From positions 1 through 64,000 of the forward strand of contig NZ_FNGH01000011.1 in assembly GCF_900102875.1 (NCBI RefSeq): a stretch of DNA of 64,000 nucleotides. The letters are read 5' to 3'. The notes below the pieces were generated by a model. The model saw nothing but the letters and a program-made list of their open reading frames with translations, was not told the origin of the DNA and searched no databases. The position numbers were made by a program, and so were the translations under genes. This stretch comes from Franzmannia pantelleriensis (GTDB lineage Bacteria; Pseudomonadota; Gammaproteobacteria; Pseudomonadales; Halomonadaceae). Position 1 is the stretch's first letter; every line of letters begins with the position of its first letter. Positions 35,602 through 44,323 of the stretch are shown in pieces.

Positions 35602-36717
35602 TCAGGGGCGCGGCTGCTGCTGGGTGATGCAGTGGATATTGCCGCCGCCGAGCAGGATTTCCCGGGCCGGCACGCCGATCACCCGCTTATCGGGGAAGCG
35701 TCCCTGGAGGATCGCCTTGGCCGCTTCGTCATGAGCGGGGTCGAGCAGTGGCATCACGACCGCGGCATTGGCGATGTAGAAGTTGACGTAGGAGGCTGCC
35801 ATGCGGTCGCCTGGACGCCGCGGGTGCGAGCTGTCGAGATGGTCCAGGCCGCTGGCTTCATCCTCGGCGATACGCAGCGGGCCGGGCTGGGGTAGCTTGT
35901 GCACGGTCAGCGGCCGGCCCTTGGCGTCGCTGGTGCCCTCCAGCACCGCTAGCGCCTCGCGGCAGATGGCATGCATCGGGTCGCGGGTATCGTCGCACCA
36001 GCTCAATGCCACTTGGCCCGGGGCGACAAAGCAGCAGAGGTTGTCCACATGGCCGTCGGTTTCGTCGCGATGACAGCCCCGCGGCAGCCAGATCACCTTG
36101 TCGACGCCCAGATAGTCGTGGAGCACCTGGGCCATCTCCTGTTGAGTGAGTTCCGGATTGCGGTTGGGGTTGAGCAGGCACTCTTCGGTGGTGATCAGGG
36201 TGCCCTCGCCGTCGACGTGCAGGGCGCCGCCCTCCAGCACTACCGGCGCGATGAAGCGCGGAATGCCGAGCATCTCGGCGATCTTGGCGCGGATGCGCTT
36301 GTCCTTGTCCCAAGGAAAGTAGAGGCCGCCGTCGAGCCCGCCCCAGGCGTTGAAGTCCCAGTCGACCATGGCCAGGCGCCCGTCGGCGTGGGTCACGAAG
36401 GTCGGTCCAACGTCACGCATCCAGGCGTCGTTGCTGGAGAGCTCCACCACACGGATGTGGGCGGGAAGCTGGTGGCGGGCATTCTCGAACTGGTCGTCGT
36501 TGACACCGACGAACACCGTCTCACTTTCGGCAATCGCGCAGGCCACCTCGACGAAGGCGCGCTGGGCGGGCTTGGCGCCGAAGCGCCAGGTATCGGGGCG
36601 CTGGGGCCAGAGCATCCAGCAGGCGTCGTGGGGGGCGAACTCGGCGGGCATGCGAAACCCCAGGGCAGCCGGTGGCGTGGTCTCCAGGGTGCGCTGTTTG
36701 GATAACGCGACGTTCAT
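35602..36717 (-). CDS. aguA: Agmatine deiminase
   Basis: 371 residues, hydrolyses agmatine to N-carbamoylputrescine and ammonia. Guanidine-modifying fold with SSNDAWMRDVGPTFV, the substrate Asp/His segment HRDETDGHVDN, VLEGGALHVDGEG and the nucleophile C363 in GGGNIHCITQQQ. Length is normal. GAGGTG precedes the ATG at 36717, which is 8 bases after the aminotransferase stop, so the two are co-transcribed. The usual partner AguB (nitrilase type) is not in the window; the M20 hydrolase at 38301 is a possible replacement. Confidence 0.95.
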   Translation of the reverse strand: MNVALSKQRTLETTPPAALGFRMPAEFAPHDACWMLWPQRPDTWRFGAKPAQRAFVEVACAIAESETVFVGVNDDQFENARHQLPAHIRVVELSSNDAWMRDVGPTFVTHADGRLAMVDWDFNAWGGLDGGLYFPWDKDKRIRAKIAEMLGIPRFIAPVVLEGGALHVDGEGTLITTEECLLNPNRNPELTQQEMAQVLHDYLGVDKVIWLPRGCHRDETDGHVDNLCCFVAPGQVALSWCDDTRDPMHAICREALAVLEGTSDAKGRPLTVHKLPQPGPLRIAEDEASGLDHLDSSHPRRPGDRMAASYVNFYIANAAVVMPLLDPAHDEAAKAILQGRFPDKRVIGVPAREILLGGGNIHCITQQQPRP

Positions 36718-36725
36718 GTTGCACC

Positions 36726-38150
36726 TCACAGGTAGCCGTCGGCCTTGAGTGATGCCGTGACGGCGGTGAAGGCCTCGTCGAGAATGGCCACCACCCGATC
36801 CACGGTGGCGCGATCCCAGATCAAGGGGGGTGAGATGATATTGAGGTGGCCCACCGGACGGATGATCAGGCCGCGCTTCTGGGCCTCGGCGGCGACCCGG
36901 TCGCCGACCCGCGCCTCCACCGGCAGCAGCGCCTTGGTGGCCTTGTCGGCGACGTTTTCGATGGCCAGCATGAAATGGCTGCCTCTCACGTCGCCGACGG
37001 TGGCATGGCCCGAAAGCGTCTTGAGCTGCTGCTCCAGATAGGGGCCTACCTTGCGGACGTTGTCGCAGATGCCCTCGCGCTCGATGATCTCGATATTCTT
37101 CAGCGCCGCCGCGCAGCTCACCGGATGGCCGGAGTAAGTGAAGCCGGTGCTTAGCACGCCGCCCTTGCCCTGGGGCTTGCTGAGCACCTCGAAGAGGGCG
37201 TCGGAGATCAGGGTGGCGCCCAGCGGCGCATAGCCCGAGGAGAGGCCCTTGGCGCAGTTGATGATATCCGGCTGGGTATCGAAGACTGCCTCGGAGGCGA
37301 AGAAATGCCCCAGGCGACCGAAGCCGGTAACCACCTCGTCGGCGATGTACAGGATGTCATTGGCGCGGCACACCGCCTGGATGCGGGCGTGGTAGCCCTG
37401 TGGGGCCATCAGCACGCCGCCGGCGCCCATGATCGGCTCGGCGATGAAGGCGGCGATATTGTCGGCGCCGATCTCGTCGATGGTCTCCTCGAGCTCCTTG
37501 ACCAGGTGATCGCAGTACTGTGCCTCGCTCATCCCCGCCGGGCGGCGATAGAGGTTGGCCTCGCTGAGATGGGTGACCAGGTGGTCGAGGGTATCGAAGT
37601 CCCAGTTGTTGCTTTCGATACCGGTCAGGCTCGCCGCCAGGTAGGTGGTGCCGTGATAGGCGTTGTTGCGCGACAGGATGCGCTTCTTGTTGGGCTTGCC
37701 CAGACGGTTGAAGTAGTAGTGCACCAGGCGAACGGTGGCGTCGTTGGCCGCCGAGCCGCCGCAGCTGTAGAAGACGTGGTTGAGGTGGGCCGGGGCCAGC
37801 TCGGCGAGCTTGGCGGCCAGCTCCGCCGCCGGGGCGTTGGAGAGGTTGTTGAAGGTAGAGAAGTAGGCCATGCGGGTGGCCTGGTCGGCCATGGCCTGGC
37901 CGATCTCGGCGCGGCCGTGCCCGACGTTGACGCACCACAGCCCGGCGATGCCGTCGATGAAACGGTTGCCGTGGACGTCTTCCACATAGATACCGTCGCT
38001 GTCGGTGATCAGGTCGCAGCCCTTCTCATGGAACAGGCTGTAGTCGGTGAAGGGGTGGATGAAATGATCCCTGTCCTTCTGCCACAGCGCCTGGGCATCG
38101 AGTGCCTGGTGATGGCGCTCGTGGCGGACGCGAGTCGGTGTCGTGGGCAT
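36726..38150 (-). CDS. Class III PLP aminotransferase (putrescine/polyamine-pyruvate type)
   Basis: 474 residues, omega-aminotransferase that removes the terminal amine of a polyamine or related amine. The PLP Lys is K301 in NCAKGLSSGYAPLGA; the aldimine pocket has FYSCGGSAANDATVRLV, and IADEVVTGFGRLG gives the PLP Asp. It reads closely like SpuC-type enzymes (HPFTDYSLFHEKG). The start at 38150 is near a palindrome at 38219-38234. Co-transcribed with aguA, it could process putrescine derived from agmatine. Confidence 0.93.
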   Translation of the reverse strand: MPTTPTRVRHERHHQALDAQALWQKDRDHFIHPFTDYSLFHEKGCDLITDSDGIYVEDVHGNRFIDGIAGLWCVNVGHGRAEIGQAMADQATRMAYFSTFNNLSNAPAAELAAKLAELAPAHLNHVFYSCGGSAANDATVRLVHYYFNRLGKPNKKRILSRNNAYHGTTYLAASLTGIESNNWDFDTLDHLVTHLSEANLYRRPAGMSEAQYCDHLVKELEETIDEIGADNIAAFIAEPIMGAGGVLMAPQGYHARIQAVCRANDILYIADEVVTGFGRLGHFFASEAVFDTQPDIINCAKGLSSGYAPLGATLISDALFEVLSKPQGKGGVLSTGFTYSGHPVSCAAALKNIEIIEREGICDNVRKVGPYLEQQLKTLSGHATVGDVRGSHFMLAIENVADKATKALLPVEARVGDRVAAEAQKRGLIIRPVGHLNIISPPLIWDRATVDRVVAILDEAFTAVTASLKADGYL

Positions 38151-38218
38151 GGTCGTGGCCTCGTCTGTTGTTATCGATACAAAGCAACAGACTATCCACG
38201 GGCGACCTGGCGGGAATA

Positions 38219-38234
38219 TATCCCGATTGGGGTA
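38219..38234. promoter_or_regulatory. Putative LuxR-type operator between the aminotransferase and M20 hydrolase genes
   Basis: TATCCC-GATT-GGGGTA, extended by one more pair to ATATCCC/GGGGTAT. It sits in the 150-base divergent gap, 69 bases from one start and 67 from the other, so it could control both. Confidence 0.6.
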
Positions 38235-38300
38235 TGGTGACAGAAGAGGCCATCTTTCTAAGCTGGCGACACCCTATAACCACAATGCAGCGAGGCAAGC

Positions 38301-39536
38301 ATGACGTATTCCATCGATGGGCAGCGACTGTGGGATTCGCTGATGGCCATGGCCGAGATCGGCCCCAGCCCCAATGGCGGCAGCCACCGCCTGGCGCTCA
38401 CCGAAGAGGACGCCGCCGGTCGGCGCCTGCTGATCGAGTGGGCCGAGGCGCTGGGCCTTTCGCTGCGCGTCGACGGCGTCGGCAATATGTTCCTGCGCCG
38501 CGCCGGCCAGCGCGACGACCTCGATCCGATCGCTGTTGGCAGCCACCTGGATACCCAACCCAAGGGCGGGCGTTTCGACGGCGTGCTGGGCGTGCTGGCC
38601 GGCCTCGAGGCACTGCGCACCCTGGACGACCACGGCGTGGTTACCCAGCGGCCGCTGGAACTGGTGGTGTGGACCAACGAGGAGGGCAGTCGCTTCGCCC
38701 CGGCCATGGTCGCCTCCGGCACCTATGCCGGCGCGTTCAGCGTCGACTCGACGTTGGCGCGTCGCGACCGCGACGGCGTGACCCTCGGCGAGGCGCTCGC
38801 CGCCACTGGCTTCGAGGGCGACCTGCCGGTGGGCGAGCCGCGCCTGGCGGGCTTTCTCGAGCTGCATATCGAGCAGGGCCCGGTACTCGAGGAGAATCAC
38901 GAGGCGATCGGGGTGGTCACCGGCGTGCAGGGCATGCGCTGGTTCGACGTTACGCTGCGCGGCCAGTCGTCCCATGCCGGCCCCACACCGATGAGCTACC
39001 GGCGCGACGCCCTGGCCGCTGCGGCCAGGCTTATCGACCGCCTCCAGGCCCACGCCCTGGCGGACGACAGCGGCCATACCAAGGTCACCTGTGGCACCCT
39101 TGAGATCGATGCCCCATCCCGCAACGTGGTGCCTGGCGAGGTGCGCCTCACCATCGACCTGCGGCATATCGACGAGGCCGAGCTCGACGCCCTTGAAGCG
39201 CGCTTCGAGGATGAACTGGTCGCCGCCGGCGAGGCCTTCGGCGTGGCGGCGCAGGGCGAGCGCATCTGGGCCTCGCCGGTGGTGGCCTTCGATGACGCCT
39301 GCATCGCTGCCGTCGAAGCCGCCGCCAAGGCCCGCGGGCTATCATACCGGCGCATGCTGAGCGGTGCCGGCCACGACGCCGTCTATGTCTCGCGGGTTGC
39401 TCCCACCTCGATGATCTTCATTCCCTGCCGCGATGGCATCAGCCATAACGAGGCCGAGTATTCGAGCCCGGAGCAGTGCGCCTTGGGCGCCCAGGTGCTG
39501 TGCGATGCGCTGATCGAGCTGGCCGACAAGGCATAG
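38301..39536 (+). CDS. M20-family amidohydrolase (N-carbamoyl amino acid hydrolase / ureidopropionase type)
   Basis: 411 residues, metal-dependent hydrolase of the AmaB/beta-ureidopropionase group. Metal ligands H82 (GSHLDT), D93 (RFDG), E127-E128 (WTNEEG) and a later His in LHIEQGPVLE are present. The dimerisation part has RGQSSHAGPTPM, and GAGHDAVY is near the end. Such enzymes split N-carbamoyl or N-acyl amines. In this setting N-carbamoylputrescine or a carbamoyl amino acid is a plausible substrate, but that is inference. It diverges from the aminotransferase gene across a shared operator. Confidence 0.9.
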   Translation: MTYSIDGQRLWDSLMAMAEIGPSPNGGSHRLALTEEDAAGRRLLIEWAEALGLSLRVDGVGNMFLRRAGQRDDLDPIAVGSHLDTQPKGGRFDGVLGVLAGLEALRTLDDHGVVTQRPLELVVWTNEEGSRFAPAMVASGTYAGAFSVDSTLARRDRDGVTLGEALAATGFEGDLPVGEPRLAGFLELHIEQGPVLEENHEAIGVVTGVQGMRWFDVTLRGQSSHAGPTPMSYRRDALAAAARLIDRLQAHALADDSGHTKVTCGTLEIDAPSRNVVPGEVRLTIDLRHIDEAELDALEARFEDELVAAGEAFGVAAQGERIWASPVVAFDDACIAAVEAAAKARGLSYRRMLSGAGHDAVYVSRVAPTSMIFIPCRDGISHNEAEYSSPEQCALGAQVLCDALIELADKA

Positions 39537-39553
39537 GCGCCCTAGAAGTGAAT

Positions 39554-39580
39554 CGCCCCGGCATCTGCCGGGGCGCTTTA
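39554..39580. terminator. Bidirectional terminator between convergent genes
   Basis: CGCCCCGGCA, TC loop, TGCCGGGGCG: a 10-bp perfect stem followed by CTTTA on the plus strand. It lies between the M20 hydrolase and the tctC-like gene. Confidence 0.65.
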
Positions 39581-39604
39581 CGTGTGCGGTATAGCAGTAC
39601 TTCC

Positions 39605-40576
39605 TCAGTTCTGGAAATCGATGTTCTCGGCAGCCGCAGCGAGCGCCGCTTCGTTTTCGGCAAGAAATTCGCGGTATTCGTCACCGGCCAGGAAGTGAAT
39701 GACCGAGCCGAACTCGTTCTCGATACGACGCTGGATCGCTTCGTTTTCAATCGCCTTGGCATAGGCGTCGGCGACGGTATCCAGGACCTCCTGGGGCGTG
39801 CCTTTAGGTGCGAAAATGCCTCGGTTGGTGGCGCTGGTGAGATCGACGCCGAGCTCTTGCAGGGTCGGTATCTCCGCATAGTTACTCAGGCGCTCGGCAT
39901 GCGATACACCTAGTGGCTTGAGGATGCCCTCCTCGAAGAACGAGGCGCTCGATGGCATGTCGGCGTTGACGAAATCTATCTCCTCGGCCATCAAGGCGGA
40001 GATCTGCTCGGCGGTATCCTGGTAGCCGATGAAGCGGATGTCATCCATATCGACATCGAGGACGTCGAAGAGACGTGCCCAGTAGAAGTGGTCAACCGAA
40101 GATGGGGTCATGCCGAATCGCACCTGGCCCGGATTGTCGCGGATGTATGCCTGCATGTCGGAGGCGTCTTCGACCGGGTGGTCAGTATAGGTGATAGGCA
40201 CCACTACGGTCTGCGTCAGCAAGGCTACCGGCTCGAAGGCGTCGTAGGAGTAGTCGACGGTTCCGGCCAGCTTGGACAATGCGATGGTGTCGTGGCTGCC
40301 GAGTAGGGTATAGCCGTCGGCCGTGGCTTCCTTGACGCTGCGCGAGCCAATCGTGGCACCGGCGCCCGCCATGTTGACCGGTACGATGGAGACGCCCAAG
40401 TGCTTCTCGGCTTCCTGGGAGACCAGCCGAAAGATCACATCCGTCGCCCCACCAGGCCCATAGGGGATGATCAGGCGGATATCCTGCTCTGGGTAGTCGG
40501 CTTGAGCGCTGCTGGCAATTGCCATGGAAGCCGTGATACCAACGGCAGCAAGCGTAAGTGTCAGTTTAGAAGGCAT
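39605..40576 (-). CDS. Tripartite tricarboxylate transporter (TctC/Bug) solute-binding protein
   Basis: 323 residues. Signal peptide to about AQA-DYP, then IRLIIPYGPGGATDVIFR and VPVNMAGAGATIGSRSV, the Bug-family phosphate-like loop motifs. It binds a carboxylate or amine-bearing acid in the periplasm. No TctA or TctB permease gene is nearby, so it is an orphan that must use a remote permease or act as a sensor. A putative LuxR-type operator is 155 bases upstream, which ties it to this cluster. Confidence 0.92.
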   Translation of the reverse strand: MPSKLTLTLAAVGITASMAIASSAQADYPEQDIRLIIPYGPGGATDVIFRLVSQEAEKHLGVSIVPVNMAGAGATIGSRSVKEATADGYTLLGSHDTIALSKLAGTVDYSYDAFEPVALLTQTVVVPITYTDHPVEDASDMQAYIRDNPGQVRFGMTPSSVDHFYWARLFDVLDVDMDDIRFIGYQDTAEQISALMAEEIDFVNADMPSSASFFEEGILKPLGVSHAERLSNYAEIPTLQELGVDLTSATNRGIFAPKGTPQEVLDTVADAYAKAIENEAIQRRIENEFGSVIHFLAGDEYREFLAENEAALAAAAENIDFQN

Positions 40577-40730
40577 GATGTCAGTCCTTTCTTGGGTTTT
40601 AGTAGCGTGAGGATGACGTGGCCTATGACGCTGGAGACGCGTCGGCGGCGTTCGCTCTACGGGTCGGCATCTTGGCCGCCCTAGTTATTGTCGAGTCTCG
40701 ATGCTACGAGCACCCGCAGCGCGAGTGGTA

Positions 40731-40746
40731 TATCCCTATTGGGGTA
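40731..40746. promoter_or_regulatory. Putative LuxR-type operator upstream of the tctC-like gene
   Basis: TATCCC-TATT-GGGGTA, differing only in one spacer base from the site at 38219. It lies just past the end of LuxR regulator 2 and 155 bases upstream of the tctC-like start. Confidence 0.6.
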
Positions 40747-40766
40747 TGCAATGGGATGCGTGGCGT

Positions 40767-41591
40767 TTAGCCGCCGCGCTGCCGCGACACCAGCGCCACG
40801 TGGTCGAGGAACAACCGGAACAGCTGGGTCTGGCTGGAGACCGCCAAGCGCTGGTAGATGTGCTTGCGATGGACCTTGACGGTGCCGTCGCTGATTTCCA
40901 GCATGCGCGCCGCCGACTTGGTCGAGTGGCCAGCCAGCAGTAGCCGCACGATCTCCTGCTCACGGGCGGTGAGCGCCTCGCGGCCGAAGCTGGCAAAGGC
41001 CGCCTCCACCGGCTCGCGCTCGGCGAGATGCTGCTGGAACTGCCCGCCCTGCCACTTCCAGTACTCTTCCAGCAGGGCCTCGACCAGCGGGGCGAGGTGG
41101 CGCAGCGCCTGCAGGCCGCGGCGCGTCAGCGGCGGCGAATCGGCGGCGAAGCCCAGCGAGACCGCCATCACCACCTGCTCGTCGACCCGCGCGAACAGCC
41201 CTACCTCGTCATGTAGGCCCAGGGCGCGGTAGTAGCGGTGGTAGTAGTCGCTGGATTCGAAGCGATCCGGGGCCAGTTCGCGCAGGCGCAGGGCGCCGTG
41301 GTCGAGGCCGTCGCTCACCGCAGTAAAGAAAGGGTCGAGCAGGTAGGCTTCGCTCAAGTAGCGTTCGATGCCCTGTTCGCGCTTGGCCTCGGGGTAGTCG
41401 TCGTGAATCAATAGTGGCCGACGACGGCCGCGATAGGCGTTGATCAGGATGGTGTCGAAGCCCACCAGGTCACGTAGGCAGCGCTCCAGCGCCAACGGGA
41501 AGTCAGCGGCTGCCGCGCCGCGCAGCAGGCGCGCCAGCTGCTGATGCCAGGCGAGGCTGTCGGGGTGGGCGAGCAGGTCGATGTGGGGCAT
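40767..41591 (-). CDS. LuxR-type HTH transcriptional regulator 2
   Basis: 274 residues from the ATG at 41591 (a GTG at 41636 is also open, and neither has a good ribosome-binding site). The C-terminal HTH is ALTAREQEIVRLLLAGHSTKSAARMLEISDGTVKVHRKHIYQRL. The N-terminal sensor has YHRYYRALGLHDEVGLF, so it is a paralogue of the protein at 32118. The recognition helices differ slightly (ISDGTVKVHRK vs ITQGTVKNHRK) but could read the same palindromes. It is upstream of the tctC-like gene on the same strand. Confidence 0.88.
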   Translation of the reverse strand: MPHIDLLAHPDSLAWHQQLARLLRGAAAADFPLALERCLRDLVGFDTILINAYRGRRRPLLIHDDYPEAKREQGIERYLSEAYLLDPFFTAVSDGLDHGALRLRELAPDRFESSDYYHRYYRALGLHDEVGLFARVDEQVVMAVSLGFAADSPPLTRRGLQALRHLAPLVEALLEEYWKWQGGQFQQHLAEREPVEAAFASFGREALTAREQEIVRLLLAGHSTKSAARMLEISDGTVKVHRKHIYQRLAVSSQTQLFRLFLDHVALVSRQRGG

Positions 41592-41717
41592 GTCGGGTCC
41601 GAGGGAGCACGTGAAGACGAACCTCGAGCGTACCACGACGGCGCTGGCCTCTTATCCTGGCGACACGCTTACTCTACACTCGAGACTGCTTGCCCGAGGG
41701 ATAAGGACCACGAGCCG

Positions 41718-42659
41718 ATGCTGGGATTTCTGCAGGGGTTTTCCTATGGACTGTTCATGACCTGCCTGCCATGGCTGTTGGTGGGGCTGGCCAATCCGCG
41801 TCTGGCGGTGCCGCTGGCGTCGCCCAATCGCTGGCAGGTCATCGCCCGCTACTGCCTGCTGTTCCCGTTCGTGAGTGTGCTGCTGTGGCTGACCTCGCTG
41901 TGGGGCGGTTTTTCACCGAGCTTGCTGGGCTGGCTGACGGGGCTGGGCGCCATCGCCGTGTCGCTGCCGCTGGAGCGTCGCCTTCGCGGCTGGTGGGCAC
42001 GGCGTGGCGAGCGACGCCGCCAGGCCCAGTTGGCCCGTGAGGCCGAGCGCCAGCGGGCCGAGCAGGAGCGTAACGCCTATGAGAGCGGGGTCGCGGTGCT
42101 CGATCCGGCGCGGCCGCCTGCCGACGCCGATGATCTGGTGCGCGCGCTGTGCACGGCCAAGCAGCGTCTGCTCGACGTACATCGCCCGGATCTGGCCATT
42201 CAGGCAGACCGCCTCTTCAGCCGTTATCGTCATGTGATGAGCGTGCTTGGTGGGCGCTTCGAGCCTGGGGAGCTGGCCTTTGAGCGCTCCCGCGGTCTGG
42301 TCAGTGAGGTGTGCCTGGGGGCGGTGGACAACCTGACCTCGATGGCCTCCCAGGCCAGCGGCGTGGTAGGGGTGGATGAGGCCTTCGTGCGGCGGCGGCT
42401 GGCCAAGGAGGCGCAGCTCAGCGTCGAAGAGCGCGTGGCGCTCAAGCGGCGCCTGGAACTGCTCGAAAGCACCGAGCGGCGGCTCAAGCAGTTGGCCGCC
42501 CGCAACGAGTCGGCGCTGACCGTACTCGACGACACCGCCGTGGCCATGGCGCGCATCGAGACCCAGCGCCCCCAGGCCTCGCGCGGTACCGATCAGGCGC
42601 TGGAGGAACTGCGCCGCTTCGTCGACCGCGCCGAGCGTTACGGGCGCAACGCCGAGTGA
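41718..42659 (+). CDS. Membrane protein with cytoplasmic coiled coil, paired with the TelA-like gene
   Basis: 313 residues. Two or three N-terminal hydrophobic helices (LFMTCLPWLLVGLA, YCLLFPFVSVLLWLTSLW, LLGWLTGLGAIAVSLPL), then a highly charged Arg/Ala/Glu coiled coil (RRQAQLAREAERQRAEQER) and a helical C-terminal half ending in another coiled coil. I know no enzyme motif here. It is 41 bases upstream of the TelA-family gene, and the pair is probably one operon. The ATG at 41718 is preferred because membrane helices begin directly after it. Confidence 0.75.
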   Translation: MLGFLQGFSYGLFMTCLPWLLVGLANPRLAVPLASPNRWQVIARYCLLFPFVSVLLWLTSLWGGFSPSLLGWLTGLGAIAVSLPLERRLRGWWARRGERRRQAQLAREAERQRAEQERNAYESGVAVLDPARPPADADDLVRALCTAKQRLLDVHRPDLAIQADRLFSRYRHVMSVLGGRFEPGELAFERSRGLVSEVCLGAVDNLTSMASQASGVVGVDEAFVRRRLAKEAQLSVEERVALKRRLELLESTERRLKQLAARNESALTVLDDTAVAMARIETQRPQASRGTDQALEELRRFVDRAERYGRNAE

Positions 42660-42700
42660 GGTAATCTAGGCTGATAGCCGAGACGCAAGGAATGACCGCC

Positions 42701-43915
42701 ATGAGCGAGCAAGACCCGCAGCGTTCACCGCTTTCCCTACCGCCGCTGGCCGACATCGAGCGCGAGCTCGACGAGGCCGAGACCCTCGATGCGGCACCCG
42801 GTGCCGAGGAGGCGCCGGCTGACCCTGAGCTCGAGGCCATGGCCGCGGCATTCGTCGATGACGTGCTGGCCGACGGCGAGGAGGCCGACCTGGCGCGCAA
42901 GCGACATGCCGTGGATGAGATGGGCCGCGAGCTGCAGCAGCAGGCCGCGCATCAGAGTGCCATGCTGCAGACCCCGCTGCGCAAGCTGGCCCACCAGGGC
43001 GATGACGGCGGGCCGGTGGCTCAGGCGCTTGTCGATCTGCGTGGCCGCATGCAGAGCCTCGACCCGTCCCAGCACCGCCTGGCGGCGAGTCCGCTGGACC
43101 GTGTTCTGGCGCTGGTACCCGGCGCCGGCAGCCGCCTGCAACGCTACTTCCGCAAGTTTGAGAATGCCCAGCAGGCGCTGGACGCGATCATTGCCGACCT
43201 CGAGGGCGGTCGCGACATGCTGTATCGCGACAACCTGACGCTGGGCGATGACCAGGAAGCGTTGCGTGCCTCCCTGGGCCAGCTCAACCGCCAGGTCGAG
43301 CTGGGCAGATTGATCGATGCGCGGCTGCAGCGGGCCATCGCCCAGCGCGATGCGCAGGACGAGCAGCGGCGCTTCGTCGAGGAGGAGCTGCTGTTTCCGC
43401 TGCGCCAGCGCGTCGTCGATCTCCAGCAGCAGCAGGCGGTGTGCCAGCAGGGCGTGCTGGCGCTGGAAGTGATCATCCGCAACAATCGCGAGCTGATGCG
43501 CGGCGTCGACCGGGCCATCAACGTCACCGTCTCGGCGCTGACGGTGGCGGTCACGGTCGCCCTGGCGATGGCCAACCAGCGGCTGGTGCTGGACCGCGTC
43601 GAGGCGCTCAATACCACCACCTCGCAGATGATCAGCGGTACCGCCAAGGCGCTGCGCCAGCAGGGCGTGGATATTCAGACCCGAGCGTCCTCGGCGATGC
43701 TCGACATGCAGGCGCTGGAGGAGGCGTTCGGGGATGTGATGGGGGCCATCGACGACCTTTCGCGCTATCGGCGTGAGGCGCTGCCGGCCCTCGATGCCCA
43801 GATCGACCGACTGGCACAGCTGGCCGAGCAAGGCGGTGCGGCGGTCTCGCGCTATCAGCGTGGCAACCGCGCCCAGCCGGGGGATGAGACGAGCGCCGAC
43901 CCTGACGGTCCCTGA
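42701..43915 (+). CDS. TelA-family (toxic anion resistance) protein
   Basis: 404 residues, mostly helical and soluble. The family core is VIIRNNRELMRGVDRAINVTVSALTVAVTVALA and LDRVEALNTTTSQMI, near residues 260-325. TelA-type proteins are tied to tellurite and other stress resistance; the mechanism is not established. The AAGGA at 42687-42691 favours the ATG at 42701 over the one at 42692. No terD-type genes are nearby, so this looks like a stand-alone envelope-stress pair with the gene upstream. Confidence 0.85.
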   Translation: MSEQDPQRSPLSLPPLADIERELDEAETLDAAPGAEEAPADPELEAMAAAFVDDVLADGEEADLARKRHAVDEMGRELQQQAAHQSAMLQTPLRKLAHQGDDGGPVAQALVDLRGRMQSLDPSQHRLAASPLDRVLALVPGAGSRLQRYFRKFENAQQALDAIIADLEGGRDMLYRDNLTLGDDQEALRASLGQLNRQVELGRLIDARLQRAIAQRDAQDEQRRFVEEELLFPLRQRVVDLQQQQAVCQQGVLALEVIIRNNRELMRGVDRAINVTVSALTVAVTVALAMANQRLVLDRVEALNTTTSQMISGTAKALRQQGVDIQTRASSAMLDMQALEEAFGDVMGAIDDLSRYRREALPALDAQIDRLAQLAEQGGAAVSRYQRGNRAQPGDETSADPDGP

Positions 43916-43918
43916 GCG

Positions 43919-44212
43919 TCAGCCTTGCCGGAAGTGCGCTCGGGCGTCGTGGAACGCCTTGCGAGCGAGCCCAGCGCCCTCCTCCAGGCCGCGGGCCAGT
44001 GAGTTGAACGTTGCCTCGCCGGCCCAGCGCAGGGCATCCAGGCGTACTTCCAGTTCTACCCGGCGGCGCTTGAGGCGCTCGAGGTCGTCGGCATAGCGGG
44101 TGCGGGCCTCGTCGCCGGCCTGGCGCGCCTTGGCGGCGAGAGCGTCGATCTCGGCATCGAGTCGTGCCAATGCCGCTTTCAAACGCGCGAAGAGGTCGTC
44201 CTCGGGGTGCAT
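43919..44212 (-). CDS. Small coiled-coil protein of unknown function
   Basis: 97 residues, almost entirely charged helix: LFARLKAALARLDAEIDAL, then RYADDLERLKRRRVELEVRLDAL. No Cys, no membrane helix. GAGGAGC is upstream of the ATG at 44212. It is convergent with the TelA-like gene (3-base gap). Heptad-like spacing suggests oligomerisation. Function not recognised. Confidence 0.7.
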   Translation of the reverse strand: MHPEDDLFARLKAALARLDAEIDALAAKARQAGDEARTRYADDLERLKRRRVELEVRLDALRWAGEATFNSLARGLEEGAGLARKAFHDARAHFRQG

Positions 44213-44323
44213 GATGGTGCTCCTCTCGATGTGAGCGGTCATATTGAGTTTAGCGTGTCCCCTGGCCTGCCTGCCATCGCCGAATGGCGCGCTCTATCAT
44301 CGTGGTTCACACAGGAGATCCCC

